Assembly (NCBI GenBank): GCA_032250895.1
Contig: JAVVEZ010000033.1
Location: 1 to 33,522, forward strand
Direction of reading: 5' to 3'
Length of the DNA stretch: 33,522 nt
Source of the DNA: JAVVEZ01 sp032250895
Lineage (GTDB): Bacteria > Pseudomonadota > Gammaproteobacteria > Pseudomonadales > Pseudohongiellaceae
Within the stretch, counting starts at the first letter, position 1. Every line of letters begins with the position of its first letter. Made by a program: the position numbers and the translations under genes. Below are positions 16,918 to 23,074 of the stretch, piece after piece. Under the pieces are notes generated by a model. The model saw nothing but the letters and a program-made list of their open reading frames with translations. It ran no database searches and was not told the origin of the DNA.

Positions 16918-16941
16918 CAATTTGGTGGAGGCGGGGGGAAT
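16882..16941. repeat. 60-bp duplicate of the ssrA 3' end plus terminator
   Basis: These 60 bases are identical to 17059-17118, 177 bp further on. They contain the terminator hairpin and the last 19 bases of ssrA, including the CCA end. Beyond 16941 the sequence departs from ssrA. The 117 bp between the copies holds GC-rich inverted repeats (GCAAGCCAAACGG TTGGCTTGC type) and a GGGGGTTCAAT fragment that resembles the tmRNA T-arm, but no gene. Confidence 0.85.
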
Positions 16942-17058
16942 AGTACCCAGGGCTCGCCGGAGGCTCGCCCGTTCGGGCGGCGCAAGCCAAACGGTTGGCT
17001 TGCTGGTTTCCGCCCTCACCCCCCGTCCCGGGGGTTCAATCTCATCTTTACCAAATTA

Positions 17059-17094
17059 AAAAGCCCACACTTCCTTGCGGAAGCATGGGCTTTT
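17059..17094 (-). terminator. intrinsic terminator of ssrA
   Basis: On the minus strand, six bases after the tmRNA CCA end, AAAAGCCCATGCTTCC pairs with GGAAGTGTGGGCTTTTT around a GCAA loop. A T-rich tail follows. Confidence 0.85.
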
Positions 17095-17099
17095 CAATT

Positions 17100-17457
17100 T
17101 GGTGGAGGCGGGGGGAATTGAACCCCCGTCCGTCAGTCCGCTGCCTTTGGCTCTACATGTTTAGCACGTCTATTGAGTTAACCTCTCACGGCCCGACGGG
17201 CAGGGTGTTCGAGGCGAGTCCGATACTGGTTAACCGCTTCGCGTCGGACGCGCTAGGCTGGCGATCCTGTTCTATATGACGATTGCGATCACTGGTTTAC
17301 AGGCATCCCGGTGGCAATCGTTAGCGGCCCTTAGGCTGCTAAAGCGTACGTATCGTCGTTGGCAACTATTAAGTTGCATAGATTGATTAACGAGAGTCCA
17401 TACCCTCTCGACATGCACCTCGGGTTTTGATACCGGCGTCGAATCCAGATCACCCCC
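17100..17457 (-). ncRNA. ssrA: transfer-messenger RNA (tmRNA)
   Basis: tmRNA rescues ribosomes stalled on broken mRNA: it enters as an alanyl-tRNA mimic and then encodes a degradation tag. Read on the minus strand, the 5' end GGGGGUGAUCUGGAUUCGAC pairs through seven bases with CGCCUCC just before the 3' ACCA, forming the acceptor stem. The T-arm sequence GGGGGTTCAATTCCCCC is encoded. The internal frame from the GCC resume codon (17363) gives ANDDTYALAA then TAA. The mature length of about 358 nt is normal. It is next to smpB, whose product is its obligate partner, and both are on the minus strand. The 3' end is duplicated 177 bp downstream. Confidence 0.97.
17331..17363 (-). other. tmRNA tag-peptide reading frame
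   Basis: The resume codon GCC opens the frame A-N-D-D-T-Y-A-L-A-A-stop. With the alanine carried by tmRNA itself, the tag added to stalled proteins is AANDDTYALAA. It ends in the ALAA degron read by ClpXP-type proteases. Confidence 0.95.
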
Positions 17458-17489
17458 GGAAATGAACCGTGATGATAACACAGTTGAGC

Positions 17490-17520
17490 ACTATATGGGG
17501 GTCAGCTGTGGGAATTGCAA
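17490..17520 (-). promoter_or_regulatory. possible ssrA promoter
   Basis: On the minus strand TTGCAA (17515-17520) and TATAGT (17490-17495) are separated by 19 bases. Transcription would start about 25 bases before the mature 5' end, as expected for a processed precursor. The spacing is long, so this is tentative. Confidence 0.35.
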
Positions 17521-17527
17521 GGGGGAC

Positions 17528-18010
17528 CTAGCGGGTGGCGTGAGACAGGGTGCGGCGCTTGTCGATGTTCCATTCCCGCTCTTTTTCGACGGCGCGCTTG
17601 TCATATTCGTGCTTGCCCTTGGCCAGGGCCACCTGACATTTCACCAGGTGGTCCTTCCAGTACATCTTGCTGCACACGGCGGTGTAGCCCTTTTGCTGGA
17701 TGCCGGCGTGGATGCGAGCGAGTTCCTTGCGGTGCAGCAGCAGTTTGCGGGTGCGGGTGGGATCGGCCACGACGTGGGTGCTGGCGGTGTTCAGGGGGGT
17801 GATGTGAGAGCCCAGCAGCCAGGCTTCGCCGTTCTTGATGATGACGTGGCTGTCCACCAGCTGCACCTTTTTCTGGCGCAGGCTTTTCACTTCCCAGCCT
17901 CTCAGAACCATGCCCGCTTCCACCTGATCCTCCAGGAAATAGTCGTGCCGGGCCTTCTTGTTGACGGCAATGGTGCTGTCGTCGTGCTTGTGTTTTCTGG
18001 TTTTGCTCAT
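17528..18010 (-). CDS. smpB: SsrA-binding protein SmpB
   Basis: SmpB binds the tRNA-like part of tmRNA and carries it to stalled ribosomes. The 160-residue protein has the family core: ARHDYFLEDQVEAGMVLRGWEVKSLR near the N-terminus, then HVIIKNGEAWLLGSHITPL, RKLLLHRKELARI, and the C-terminal tail YDKRAVEKEREWNIDKRR that reads the empty mRNA channel. The length equals the E. coli protein. The ATG at 18010 is chosen over a TTG three codons earlier because that TTG overlaps a consensus -10 box. No Shine-Dalgarno is present and the mRNA may be leaderless. It lies 70 bp upstream of ssrA in the same direction, an expected functional pairing, and is divergent from ratA. Confidence 0.96.
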   Translation of the reverse strand: MSKTRKHKHDDSTIAVNKKARHDYFLEDQVEAGMVLRGWEVKSLRQKKVQLVDSHVIIKNGEAWLLGSHITPLNTASTHVVADPTRTRKLLLHRKELARIHAGIQQKGYTAVCSKMYWKDHLVKCQVALAKGKHEYDKRAVEKEREWNIDKRRTLSHATR

Positions 18011-18018
18011 GGTCGGCA

Positions 18019-18047
18019 ATTATAGAGGGATAAGCCCGTGCTGCCTA
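18019..18047 (-). promoter_or_regulatory. smpB sigma-70 promoter very close to the start codon
   Basis: A perfect TATAAT (18019-18024) and TAGGCA (18042-18047, four of six consensus bases) are separated by 17 bases on the minus strand. Only eight bases separate TATAAT from the smpB ATG, so transcription should begin at or within two bases of the start codon. Confidence 0.65.
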
Positions 18048-18202
18048 TGTATTACTCAGAGCTCAGGATATATCGCGAAAGCGCGCTACCTTAGGTGGAG
18101 ACAAGTTCCATGCTTTGTATTGCCACCATTGACGGCATCCGGTATGTTGGTGAGTCTGGCAATCAAGCTGGCGGACAAACGTTGGCAGCGTGGGGAACAC
18201 CG

Positions 18203-18637
18203 GTGACAGTGATTGAACAAAGTGCATTGCTGCCCTATTCAGACCAGGCGATGTTTGATCTCGTCAATGATATCGAGTCCTATCCCCTGTTCATGGATGG
18301 TTGCCTGGGTGCGGAAATCATCAGCAGAAGCGCTGACAAGGTAACCGCCCGGCTGGATCTGGGCAAGGCTGGTGTCACCCATTCCTTTTCCACCTGCAAT
18401 TATCTGCACCCGCCGCATGCTATGGAGATGGAGCTGGTGAATGGGCCCTTCCAGAAATTCCAGGCCCGCTGGACCTTCAAGGCCTTGGGGCCTGCGGCCT
18501 GCAAGGCCAGCCTGTATATGGAATTCGAGTTTTCCATGGGTTTTATCGATGCCGCCTTGAAAAAGATCTTTACTGCCTCCGGCAGAAACCTGGTGAATGC
18601 CGTGTGCAAGCGAGCGGAATTGATTTATGGCAAATGA
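18203..18637 (+). CDS. ratA: RatA-like START-domain protein (polyketide cyclase/ubiquinone-binding family)
   Basis: The GTG at 18203 is chosen because GGGGA precedes it by six bases and the resulting 144-residue protein begins TVIEQSALLPYSDQAMFDLVNDIESYPLFMDGC, matching the family N-terminus. The upstream extension to 18095 has no family similarity. The START-like fold is shown by SADKVTARLDLGKAGVTHSFSTCN and the C-terminal helix AALKKIFTASGRNLVNAVCKRA. In E. coli RatA is reported to interfere with 50S association. The eukaryotic relative Coq10 and many bacterial relatives bind ubiquinone, so its primary role may be in quinone use. Its 3' end overlaps rnfH by 11 bp, indicating a two-gene operon. 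Confidence 0.9.
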   Translation: MTVIEQSALLPYSDQAMFDLVNDIESYPLFMDGCLGAEIISRSADKVTARLDLGKAGVTHSFSTCNYLHPPHAMEMELVNGPFQKFQARWTFKALGPAACKASLYMEFEFSMGFIDAALKKIFTASGRNLVNAVCKRAELIYGK

Positions 18638-18980
18638 TTCACAGCAAATCCGGGTGGAAGTTGCGTACGCGCTGCCGGAAAAACAGGACATCATCGAACT
18701 GAAGGTCGTGCCGGGCTGCACAGCGCGGCAGGCCGTGCGGGATTCCGGCATCAGCAGCCGTTTTTCCGAAATCGATCCTGAGGCTGCCACGCTGGGGGTT
18801 TTTTCCAAAGTGCTGGATGGCAAGACCCTGCCCTTGCCGGAGGACTATGTGCTGGAAGACGGCGATCGCGTGGAAATCTATCGGCCTCTGCAACTGGACC
18901 CGAAGGAATCCCGGGTGCTGCGTGCCCAGAAGGCGAAGGCCAAAAAGCAAGAGGCCGGGGCCGTTGACGCAGAAGAATGA
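18627..18980 (+). CDS. rnfH: RnfH-family ubiquitin-like protein
   Basis: The 117-residue protein belongs to the RnfH/UPF0125 family, with a beta-grasp (ubiquitin-like) fold. Family stretches are IRVEVAYALPEKQDIIELKV, ARQAVRDSGI, LGVFSKVLDG and LPEDYVLEDGDRVEIYRPL. The tail after DPKESR is rich in Lys, Ala and Glu and is variable in the family. The molecular role is unsettled; it is named for its association with rnf clusters in some bacteria and elsewhere sits next to ratA, as here. The ATG lies inside the ratA 3' end, so translation is coupled. A palindromic element begins five bases after the stop. Confidence 0.92.
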   Translation: MANDSQQIRVEVAYALPEKQDIIELKVVPGCTARQAVRDSGISSRFSEIDPEAATLGVFSKVLDGKTLPLPEDYVLEDGDRVEIYRPLQLDPKESRVLRAQKAKAKKQEAGAVDAEE

Positions 18981-18985
18981 GGCTC

Positions 18986-19154
18986 CTAGGAGTCTGTCGG
19001 ACTCAGGATGATTCTACTGCGGCGGCGGGAAATCGGCCCCTTTTTCCGCTCTTTTTCGTTAAATAGACCCCACTATTCGCCTCAAAAGACCGAAAAAATG
19101 GACTCGATTTCCCACTCGCCTCGCTACGAACACCTGAGTCCGACAGACTCCTAG
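18986..19154. mobile_element. palindromic MITE-like element, copy A
   Basis: The 169-bp element has perfect 22-bp terminal inverted repeats at 18986-19007 and 19133-19154. Each repeat contains a small hairpin, GAGTC-TGTCG-GACTC. The inner arms also pair imperfectly (GGGAAATCGGCCCC... against GGGAAATCGAGTCC...), so the whole element can fold into one long stem. It has no ORF. The reverse complement of 20224-20392 matches it with about three differences. It lies between the convergent rnfH and bamE genes and could also stop transcription from both sides. Confidence 0.85.
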
Positions 19155-19191
19155 CCAGACAGGGGCGTGGCCGGCATTTTTCGGCAAGCTG

Positions 19192-19596
19192 TCAGGGTAC
19201 GGAGGCTGACAGTTCGGATACCGGGGTTTTGTGCTGACCAAACTGCTCGTTTTCGGGCGTCTGCTGAAAATCGCCTTCGAAATGGGTGAGTTCGTTGTTT
19301 TCAAAGAAGACCGTCAGTCTTTCCTGTACCCGTTCCCCGCCGCCGCGCTGAAAACTGTAGACATAATCCCAGCGATCCTGATCAAAGGTATCGCGTACCA
19401 GCGCGGTACCCAGAATGAAATTGACCTGACGCTTGCTGAGCCCGGGCCGCAGTTGGTCCACCATCTCCTGGGTGATCAGGTTGCCCTGGGGAATATCGAT
19501 GCGGTACACACCGGGAAAGCTCAGGCTCGGCAGGCGACTGCAGGCCGTCAGCGTCACCAGAAGCAAAATTGTCAACACTAAGCGCATGAGACTCAT
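19192..19596 (-). CDS. bamE: outer-membrane assembly lipoprotein BamE (SmpA/OmlA)
   Basis: BamE is the small lipoprotein of the BAM complex that inserts beta-barrel proteins into the outer membrane. The 134-residue precursor has a lipoprotein signal with lipobox L-T-A-C19. Family features follow: YRIDIPQGNLITQEMVDQLRPGLSKRQV, then FILGTALVRDTFDQDRWDYVYSF and LTVFFENNELTHFEGD. An alternative ATG three codons later (19587) would also leave a good signal. It is divergent from fur, as in Pseudomonas, where the orthologue is called omlA. Confidence 0.95.
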   Translation of the reverse strand: MSLMRLVLTILLLVTLTACSRLPSLSFPGVYRIDIPQGNLITQEMVDQLRPGLSKRQVNFILGTALVRDTFDQDRWDYVYSFQRGGGERVQERLTVFFENNELTHFEGDFQQTPENEQFGQHKTPVSELSASVP

Positions 19597-19673
19597 GTCT
19601 TGGACTAATGATTCAGAAGGCGCATAATACCCGAAATTTCAATTTGAGGGCAGCTTCGCAAATTTACAGTGCC

Positions 19674-19723
19674 GTCATCCCCGCGTTTATCTTGCCGTCA
19701 TTCCGGAGCAAGCGGGGAACCAG
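19674..19723. repeat. GTCATCCCCGCG-type extragenic repeat with internal insertion
   Basis: The outer parts (GTCATCCCCGCG and GCGGGGAACCAGC) match the repeat at 15107-15133. The centre carries an extra stretch with a second degenerate GTCATTCCGG copy. It lies in the 200-bp bamE-fur intergenic region, where the divergent promoters should be. Confidence 0.6.
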
Positions 19724-19796
19724 CCGTAAACCGATGGATGAGGGATAATGAATTTCTGCTCTCCCAACCTGCTCAGAAACCTCAGGATACTAAGCG

Positions 19797-20213
19797 ATGA
19801 CCGGAGAAAATCAGGAATTACGCAAGGCCGGGCTGAAAGTGACGTTGCCACGCGTAAAGATCATGCAGATTCTGGAGTCTTCGGGTTCACGTCATATGAG
19901 TGCCGAAGATGTTTACAAGGCCCTGCGGGATGCCGATGAGGATGTGGGGCTGGCCACCGTCTACCGGGTGCTGACCCAGTTTGAAACGGCGGGGCTGGTC
20001 ATGCGCCACCATTTTGAGGGTGGTCATTCCGTGTTCGAAATGATGACGGAAGATCATCATGACCATATCGTCTGCACGAAGTGTGGCCGGGTGGAAGAAT
20101 TCTACGATAAGCTGATCGAGGAACAGCAGGAAAAAGCGGCTGCCAGGCTGGGTTTTCAGATCAGCGATCACAGCCTTTATATTTATGGGGTCTGTGAAGC
20201 CTGCCGGAATTGA
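19797..20213 (+). CDS. fur: ferric uptake regulator Fur
   Basis: Fur is the iron-responsive dimeric repressor of iron-uptake genes. The 138-residue protein has an N-terminal winged helix (LKVTLPRVKIMQIL to TVYRVLTQFETAGLV) and a C-terminal dimer/metal domain. Metal ligands are all in the usual places: H33, E81, H87-H88-D89-H90, H125, and the Cys pairs C93/C96 (CTKC) and C133/C136 (CEAC). The start is ATG 19797. It is divergent from bamE and is followed 10 bp after its stop by a palindromic element, so it is transcribed alone. Confidence 0.97.
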   Translation: MTGENQELRKAGLKVTLPRVKIMQILESSGSRHMSAEDVYKALRDADEDVGLATVYRVLTQFETAGLVMRHHFEGGHSVFEMMTEDHHDHIVCTKCGRVEEFYDKLIEEQQEKAAARLGFQISDHSLYIYGVCEACRN

Positions 20214-20223
20214 CACCGGGAAT

Positions 20224-20392
20224 CTAGGAGTCTGTCGGACTCAGGTGTTCGTAGCGAGGCGAGTGGGAAATCGAGTCCATTTTTTCGGTCTTTTGAGGCG
20301 AATAGTGGGGCCTATTTAACGAAAAAGAGCGGAAAAAGGGGCCGATTTCCCGCCGCCGCAGTAGAATCATCCTGAGTCCGACAGGCTCCTAA
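20224..20392. mobile_element. palindromic MITE-like element, copy B (inverted relative to copy A)
   Basis: The 169-bp element has terminal inverted repeats at 20224-20245 and 20371-20392, starting CTAGGAGTCTGTCGG (the right end reads GGCTCCTAA). It is the near-exact reverse complement of 18986-19154. Together they flank bamE and fur, leaving about 1.07 kb between them. It lies between the convergent fur and recN genes. Confidence 0.85.
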
Positions 20393-20426
20393 CGGGCCTG
20401 TGTTTTTGCCCTGCGATGGCAGGGTT

Positions 20427-22109
20427 TCAGACCATCATTTCCCGGGCATGTGCCACCGATTGGTCAGTGAGTTCGTTGCCCCCCAGCATGCGTGCGACTT
20501 CCTCGACCCGGGCCTGAGGCTCCAGTTCCACGATCCGGGTAAGGGTCGAATGCTGGTCGGAGCGCTTGCTGACGTGCAGGTGTTGGTGCCCCTGACTGGC
20601 TACCTGGGGCTGGTGCGTGACACAAAGGACCTGACCGCGCTCCCCCAGCTGTCTCAGCAGTTCACCCACGGCCCGGGCCACGCCCCCGCCGATGCCGACG
20701 TCCACTTCATCAAAGACCAGTGAAGGAATGGCCGAGGTCTGCGCAGTCACTACCTGAATGGCCAGACTGATGCGGGAGAGTTCGCCCCCGGAGGCCACCT
20801 TGACCAGAGGTTTGGGGGGCTGCCCGGGATTGGTGCTGACCAGAAATTCGATGTTTTCGTAACCCTGGGCCTGGGGGGCATCCTGGGCAGAGGGAGCGGG
20901 TGGGGTATTCAGGGCCAGCAGGAATCTGGCCCCGCTCATGCCCAGTTTGGCCAGTTGGGCATTGACGTCCTGTTCCAGCCGCTTGCCGCCTTCCGCCCGT
21001 GCCAGACTGAGCCTGTGGGCATCCCGATGATAGCTGTCCAGCAAGGCTGCCAGCTGTTTTTCAATATCTTCAATCTTTTCGTCCGCCTGCGCCATTCCGG
21101 CCAATTCGTTTTTCAAATGCTGCTGCAGTTCGCCAAGTTCTCTGGGGCTCACCCGGTGTTTCCTGGCCAGTTGATGGATGTCGTGCAGGCGTTGATCGAC
21201 GGCTTCCAGGTGGGCCGGGTTCAGGTCGAAGCGGTCGATGGCATGGGCAAGTTCGGTGCTGGCTTCTTCCACCTGGATCAGGGCGGTGTTGAGCAGGCTG
21301 CCTACTGTTTCGATATGGGCATCGGCATAAGGTATGTCATCCAGCAGCGCAAGCGCCTGGTTGAGCGTGCGTTGCAGATTGTGTTCATCGTTTTCACGAC
21401 ACAGATCCAGCACCTGCTGGCTGGTGGCAAGAGCGGCCTCGGCATGACTCAGTTGTTTTTGTTCCCGTTCCAGCGTTTCCAGTTCCTGTTCACCCAGGGC
21501 CAGTTCATCCAGCTCCTGCATCTGGTAAGTGAGCAGTTGCAATTTGCTCGCGTCGGCATCGGCCCGGGATCGGAGTTGTTGCAGTTGCTGACCGAGGCTG
21601 CGCCACGCGGCAGCCGTTTTGCTGACCTGCCCGGCCAGGTCCTGCTGCTGGCAGAAGGCATCCAGCAGGCGCTGGTGAGTTTTTGGTTTGAGCAGGGATT
21701 GATGCTCATGCTGGCTGTGGATGTCGATCAGCATGTCGCCCAGGTCCTTGAGTTCATTGAGGGTGGTGGGCTGACCGTTGATGTAGGCCCGGGAACGGCC
21801 TTCCAGGGTAATGACGCGGCGCAGGATGCACTCGGTGTCGCCGTCCTCACTGCTGAAATCGTGAGTCTTGAGCCAGTCTGTCACGTCCTGCTGCCCCTTC
21901 AGTTCAAAGCAGGCACTGATATCGGCGCGTTCGGCACCACTGCGGATCACGTCCTTGTCGCCGCGGTCACCCAGGGCCAGCCCCAGGGCATCCAGCATGA
22001 TGGATTTGCCAGCCCCGGTTTCACCGGTGATCACGGTCATGCCAGGTTTCAGATCGATATCGAGATGATCGACGATGGCGTAATTATTGATGATGAGCTG
22101 ACGCAGCAT
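20427..22109 (-). CDS. recN: DNA repair ATPase RecN
   Basis: RecN is an SMC-like ATPase that helps repair double-strand breaks. The 560-residue protein has an N-terminal nucleotide-binding half with Walker A G29-ETGAGKS36. A long central coiled-coil region follows (about 150-370, rich in Gln, Glu and Leu, e.g. LGEQELETLEREQKQLSHAEAAL). The C-terminal half has the ABC signature ASGGELSRISLAIQ and Walker B LVFDEVDVGIGG. The length matches the family. It is divergent from grpE. I found no CTGT-N8-ACAG LexA box upstream, although recN is normally an SOS gene; other palindromes are present there instead. Confidence 0.97.
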   Translation of the reverse strand: MLRQLIINNYAIVDHLDIDLKPGMTVITGETGAGKSIMLDALGLALGDRGDKDVIRSGAERADISACFELKGQQDVTDWLKTHDFSSEDGDTECILRRVITLEGRSRAYINGQPTTLNELKDLGDMLIDIHSQHEHQSLLKPKTHQRLLDAFCQQQDLAGQVSKTAAAWRSLGQQLQQLRSRADADASKLQLLTYQMQELDELALGEQELETLEREQKQLSHAEAALATSQQVLDLCRENDEHNLQRTLNQALALLDDIPYADAHIETVGSLLNTALIQVEEASTELAHAIDRFDLNPAHLEAVDQRLHDIHQLARKHRVSPRELGELQQHLKNELAGMAQADEKIEDIEKQLAALLDSYHRDAHRLSLARAEGGKRLEQDVNAQLAKLGMSGARFLLALNTPPAPSAQDAPQAQGYENIEFLVSTNPGQPPKPLVKVASGGELSRISLAIQVVTAQTSAIPSLVFDEVDVGIGGGVARAVGELLRQLGERGQVLCVTHQPQVASQGHQHLHVSKRSDQHSTLTRIVELEPQARVEEVARMLGGNELTDQSVAHAREMMV

Positions 22110-22118
22110 GGTAGATGT

Positions 22119-22168
22119 TCAAACGTTTGAGGGCGCAACGATTGTAGTACAAATCCGGATGGCTGGAA
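22119..22168 (-). promoter_or_regulatory. recN promoter region with two palindromes
   Basis: A candidate promoter on the minus strand is TTCCAG (22163-22168), 16 bases, TACAAT (22141-22146). TTGTAGTACAA (22142-22152) is an 11-base palindrome over the -10. TCAAACGTTTGA (22119-22130) is a perfect 12-base palindrome just after the expected start site, nine bases from the recN ATG. The CAAACGTTTG core resembles operators of LacI/PurR-type repressors. The regulator is unknown. Confidence 0.45.
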
Positions 22169-22206
22169 CACTCTCTTGCGTCATATCAGTTTTTTGTCGT
22201 TTGGCG

Positions 22207-22235
22207 CTTGAATCCTGTTCTGCTGCCCCCCATAT
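22207..22235 (+). promoter_or_regulatory. sigma-32 (heat-shock) promoter of grpE
   Basis: CTTGAA (22207-22212), a 15-base spacer, then CCCCATAT (22228-22235) matches the RpoH consensus CTTGAAA-N13-15-CCCCATNT very well. It lies 42 bases upstream of the grpE ATG. Confidence 0.9.
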
Positions 22236-22277
22236 TGAAAGTCGTTTATGCATCCTGAAAAGTGCCGGAGGTAGGGA

Positions 22278-22838
22278 ATGGCGAGTGATGAAGAAGCAAA
22301 AAAAGGCAGCGCGGAGTCTTTTGAGGAACCGGCTGCTGAAACCGGGTCTGCTGATGAAGAGCTGGTGCAGGCACGCATTCAGGAAGCGGTTCAGGCTGCC
22401 CTGAGTGAGCAGAAAGACAGCGTGTTGCGGGCTCAGGCAGAAGTGCAGAACATGCGGCGGCGCTGTGAGGCCGACGTGGAGAAGGCGCATCGCTTTGCGC
22501 TGGAAAAATTCAGTACCGAGCTCATCACCGTCATGGACAACCTGGAACGCGCTCTGCAGGCCGCGCCGAACCCCGAGCATGAGAGTGTGAAGGCCCTTTA
22601 CGAGGGTCTCGAGCTGACGCAGAAGGGTTTTCTGGAAATTCTCAACAAATTCAATATTGAACAGATCGATCCTGGTGGTGAGCCCTTCGATCCTGACGTG
22701 CATCAGGCGGTGGCAACGCAGGAAAGTCAGACGGTGGAGCCAAATACCGTGCTTGCCGTGATGCAGAAAGGTTATCTGCTCAATGGGCGGGTGATCAGAC
22801 CGGCCATGGTCATGGTGGCCAAAGCGGCACAGGGCTGA
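22278..22838 (+). CDS. grpE: nucleotide exchange factor GrpE
   Basis: GrpE releases ADP from DnaK. The 186-residue protein has an acidic, disordered N-terminus (1-30), a long coiled-coil (about 30-95, with QAEVQNMRRRCEADVEKAHRFALEKF) and the C-terminal beta-wing carrying IEQIDPGGEPFDPDVHQAVA and NTVLAVMQKGYLLNGRVIRPAMVMVA. The ATG follows GGAGGTAGGGA. It is the first gene of the chaperone block, under a strong sigma-32 promoter, and dnaK begins 236 bp further on. Confidence 0.97.
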   Translation: MASDEEAKKGSAESFEEPAAETGSADEELVQARIQEAVQAALSEQKDSVLRAQAEVQNMRRRCEADVEKAHRFALEKFSTELITVMDNLERALQAAPNPEHESVKALYEGLELTQKGFLEILNKFNIEQIDPGGEPFDPDVHQAVATQESQTVEPNTVLAVMQKGYLLNGRVIRPAMVMVAKAAQG

Positions 22839-22884
22839 TGGTTTGGCAGGGTGTGGCAGCCGACTGATTGTGAAGCCGCAGCGC

Positions 22885-22912
22885 CTTGAATTATGTTCGA
22901 ACGGGCCAATAT
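22885..22912 (+). promoter_or_regulatory. probable sigma-32 promoter of dnaK
   Basis: CTTGAA (22885-22890), a 14-base spacer, then GCCAATAT (22905-22912) resembles the RpoH consensus but is weaker in the -10 part than the grpE promoter. It leaves a long 5' leader of about 155 bases before dnaK. Confidence 0.6.
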
Positions 22913-22917
22913 AGGAG

Positions 22918-22941
22918 CCAAGCCGGTCTGGTTCGGCTTGG
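22918..22941 (+). promoter_or_regulatory. hairpin in the dnaK leader
   Basis: CCAAGCCG and CGGCTTGG form a perfect 8-bp stem around an 8-base loop, at the very start of the predicted dnaK transcript. No T-run follows, so it is not an ordinary terminator. It may stabilise the mRNA 5' end or respond to temperature. Confidence 0.5.
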
Positions 22942-23074
22942 GTAAGTGAACAATGCTTATCGGGCAGGCGCCAGGCAAGTATCAGTTTAGTAAAGCAGGC
23001 AAAAGTATCAGAAGGGAAAGCTAGTCGGTAGACAATGAATCGCTTCGGCGTAAACAGTTTCTGGAGATTATGAA

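Noticed and set aside
16918..16941. A second tRNA or tmRNA gene ending in CCA on the minus strand
   Set aside because: Only 19 bases match the ssrA 3' end; the adjoining sequence does not form a tRNA or tmRNA.
18095..18202. N-terminal extension of ratA from an upstream ATG
   Set aside because: The extra 36 residues have no family similarity, and the GTG at 18203 has a well-placed ribosome site and gives the normal length.
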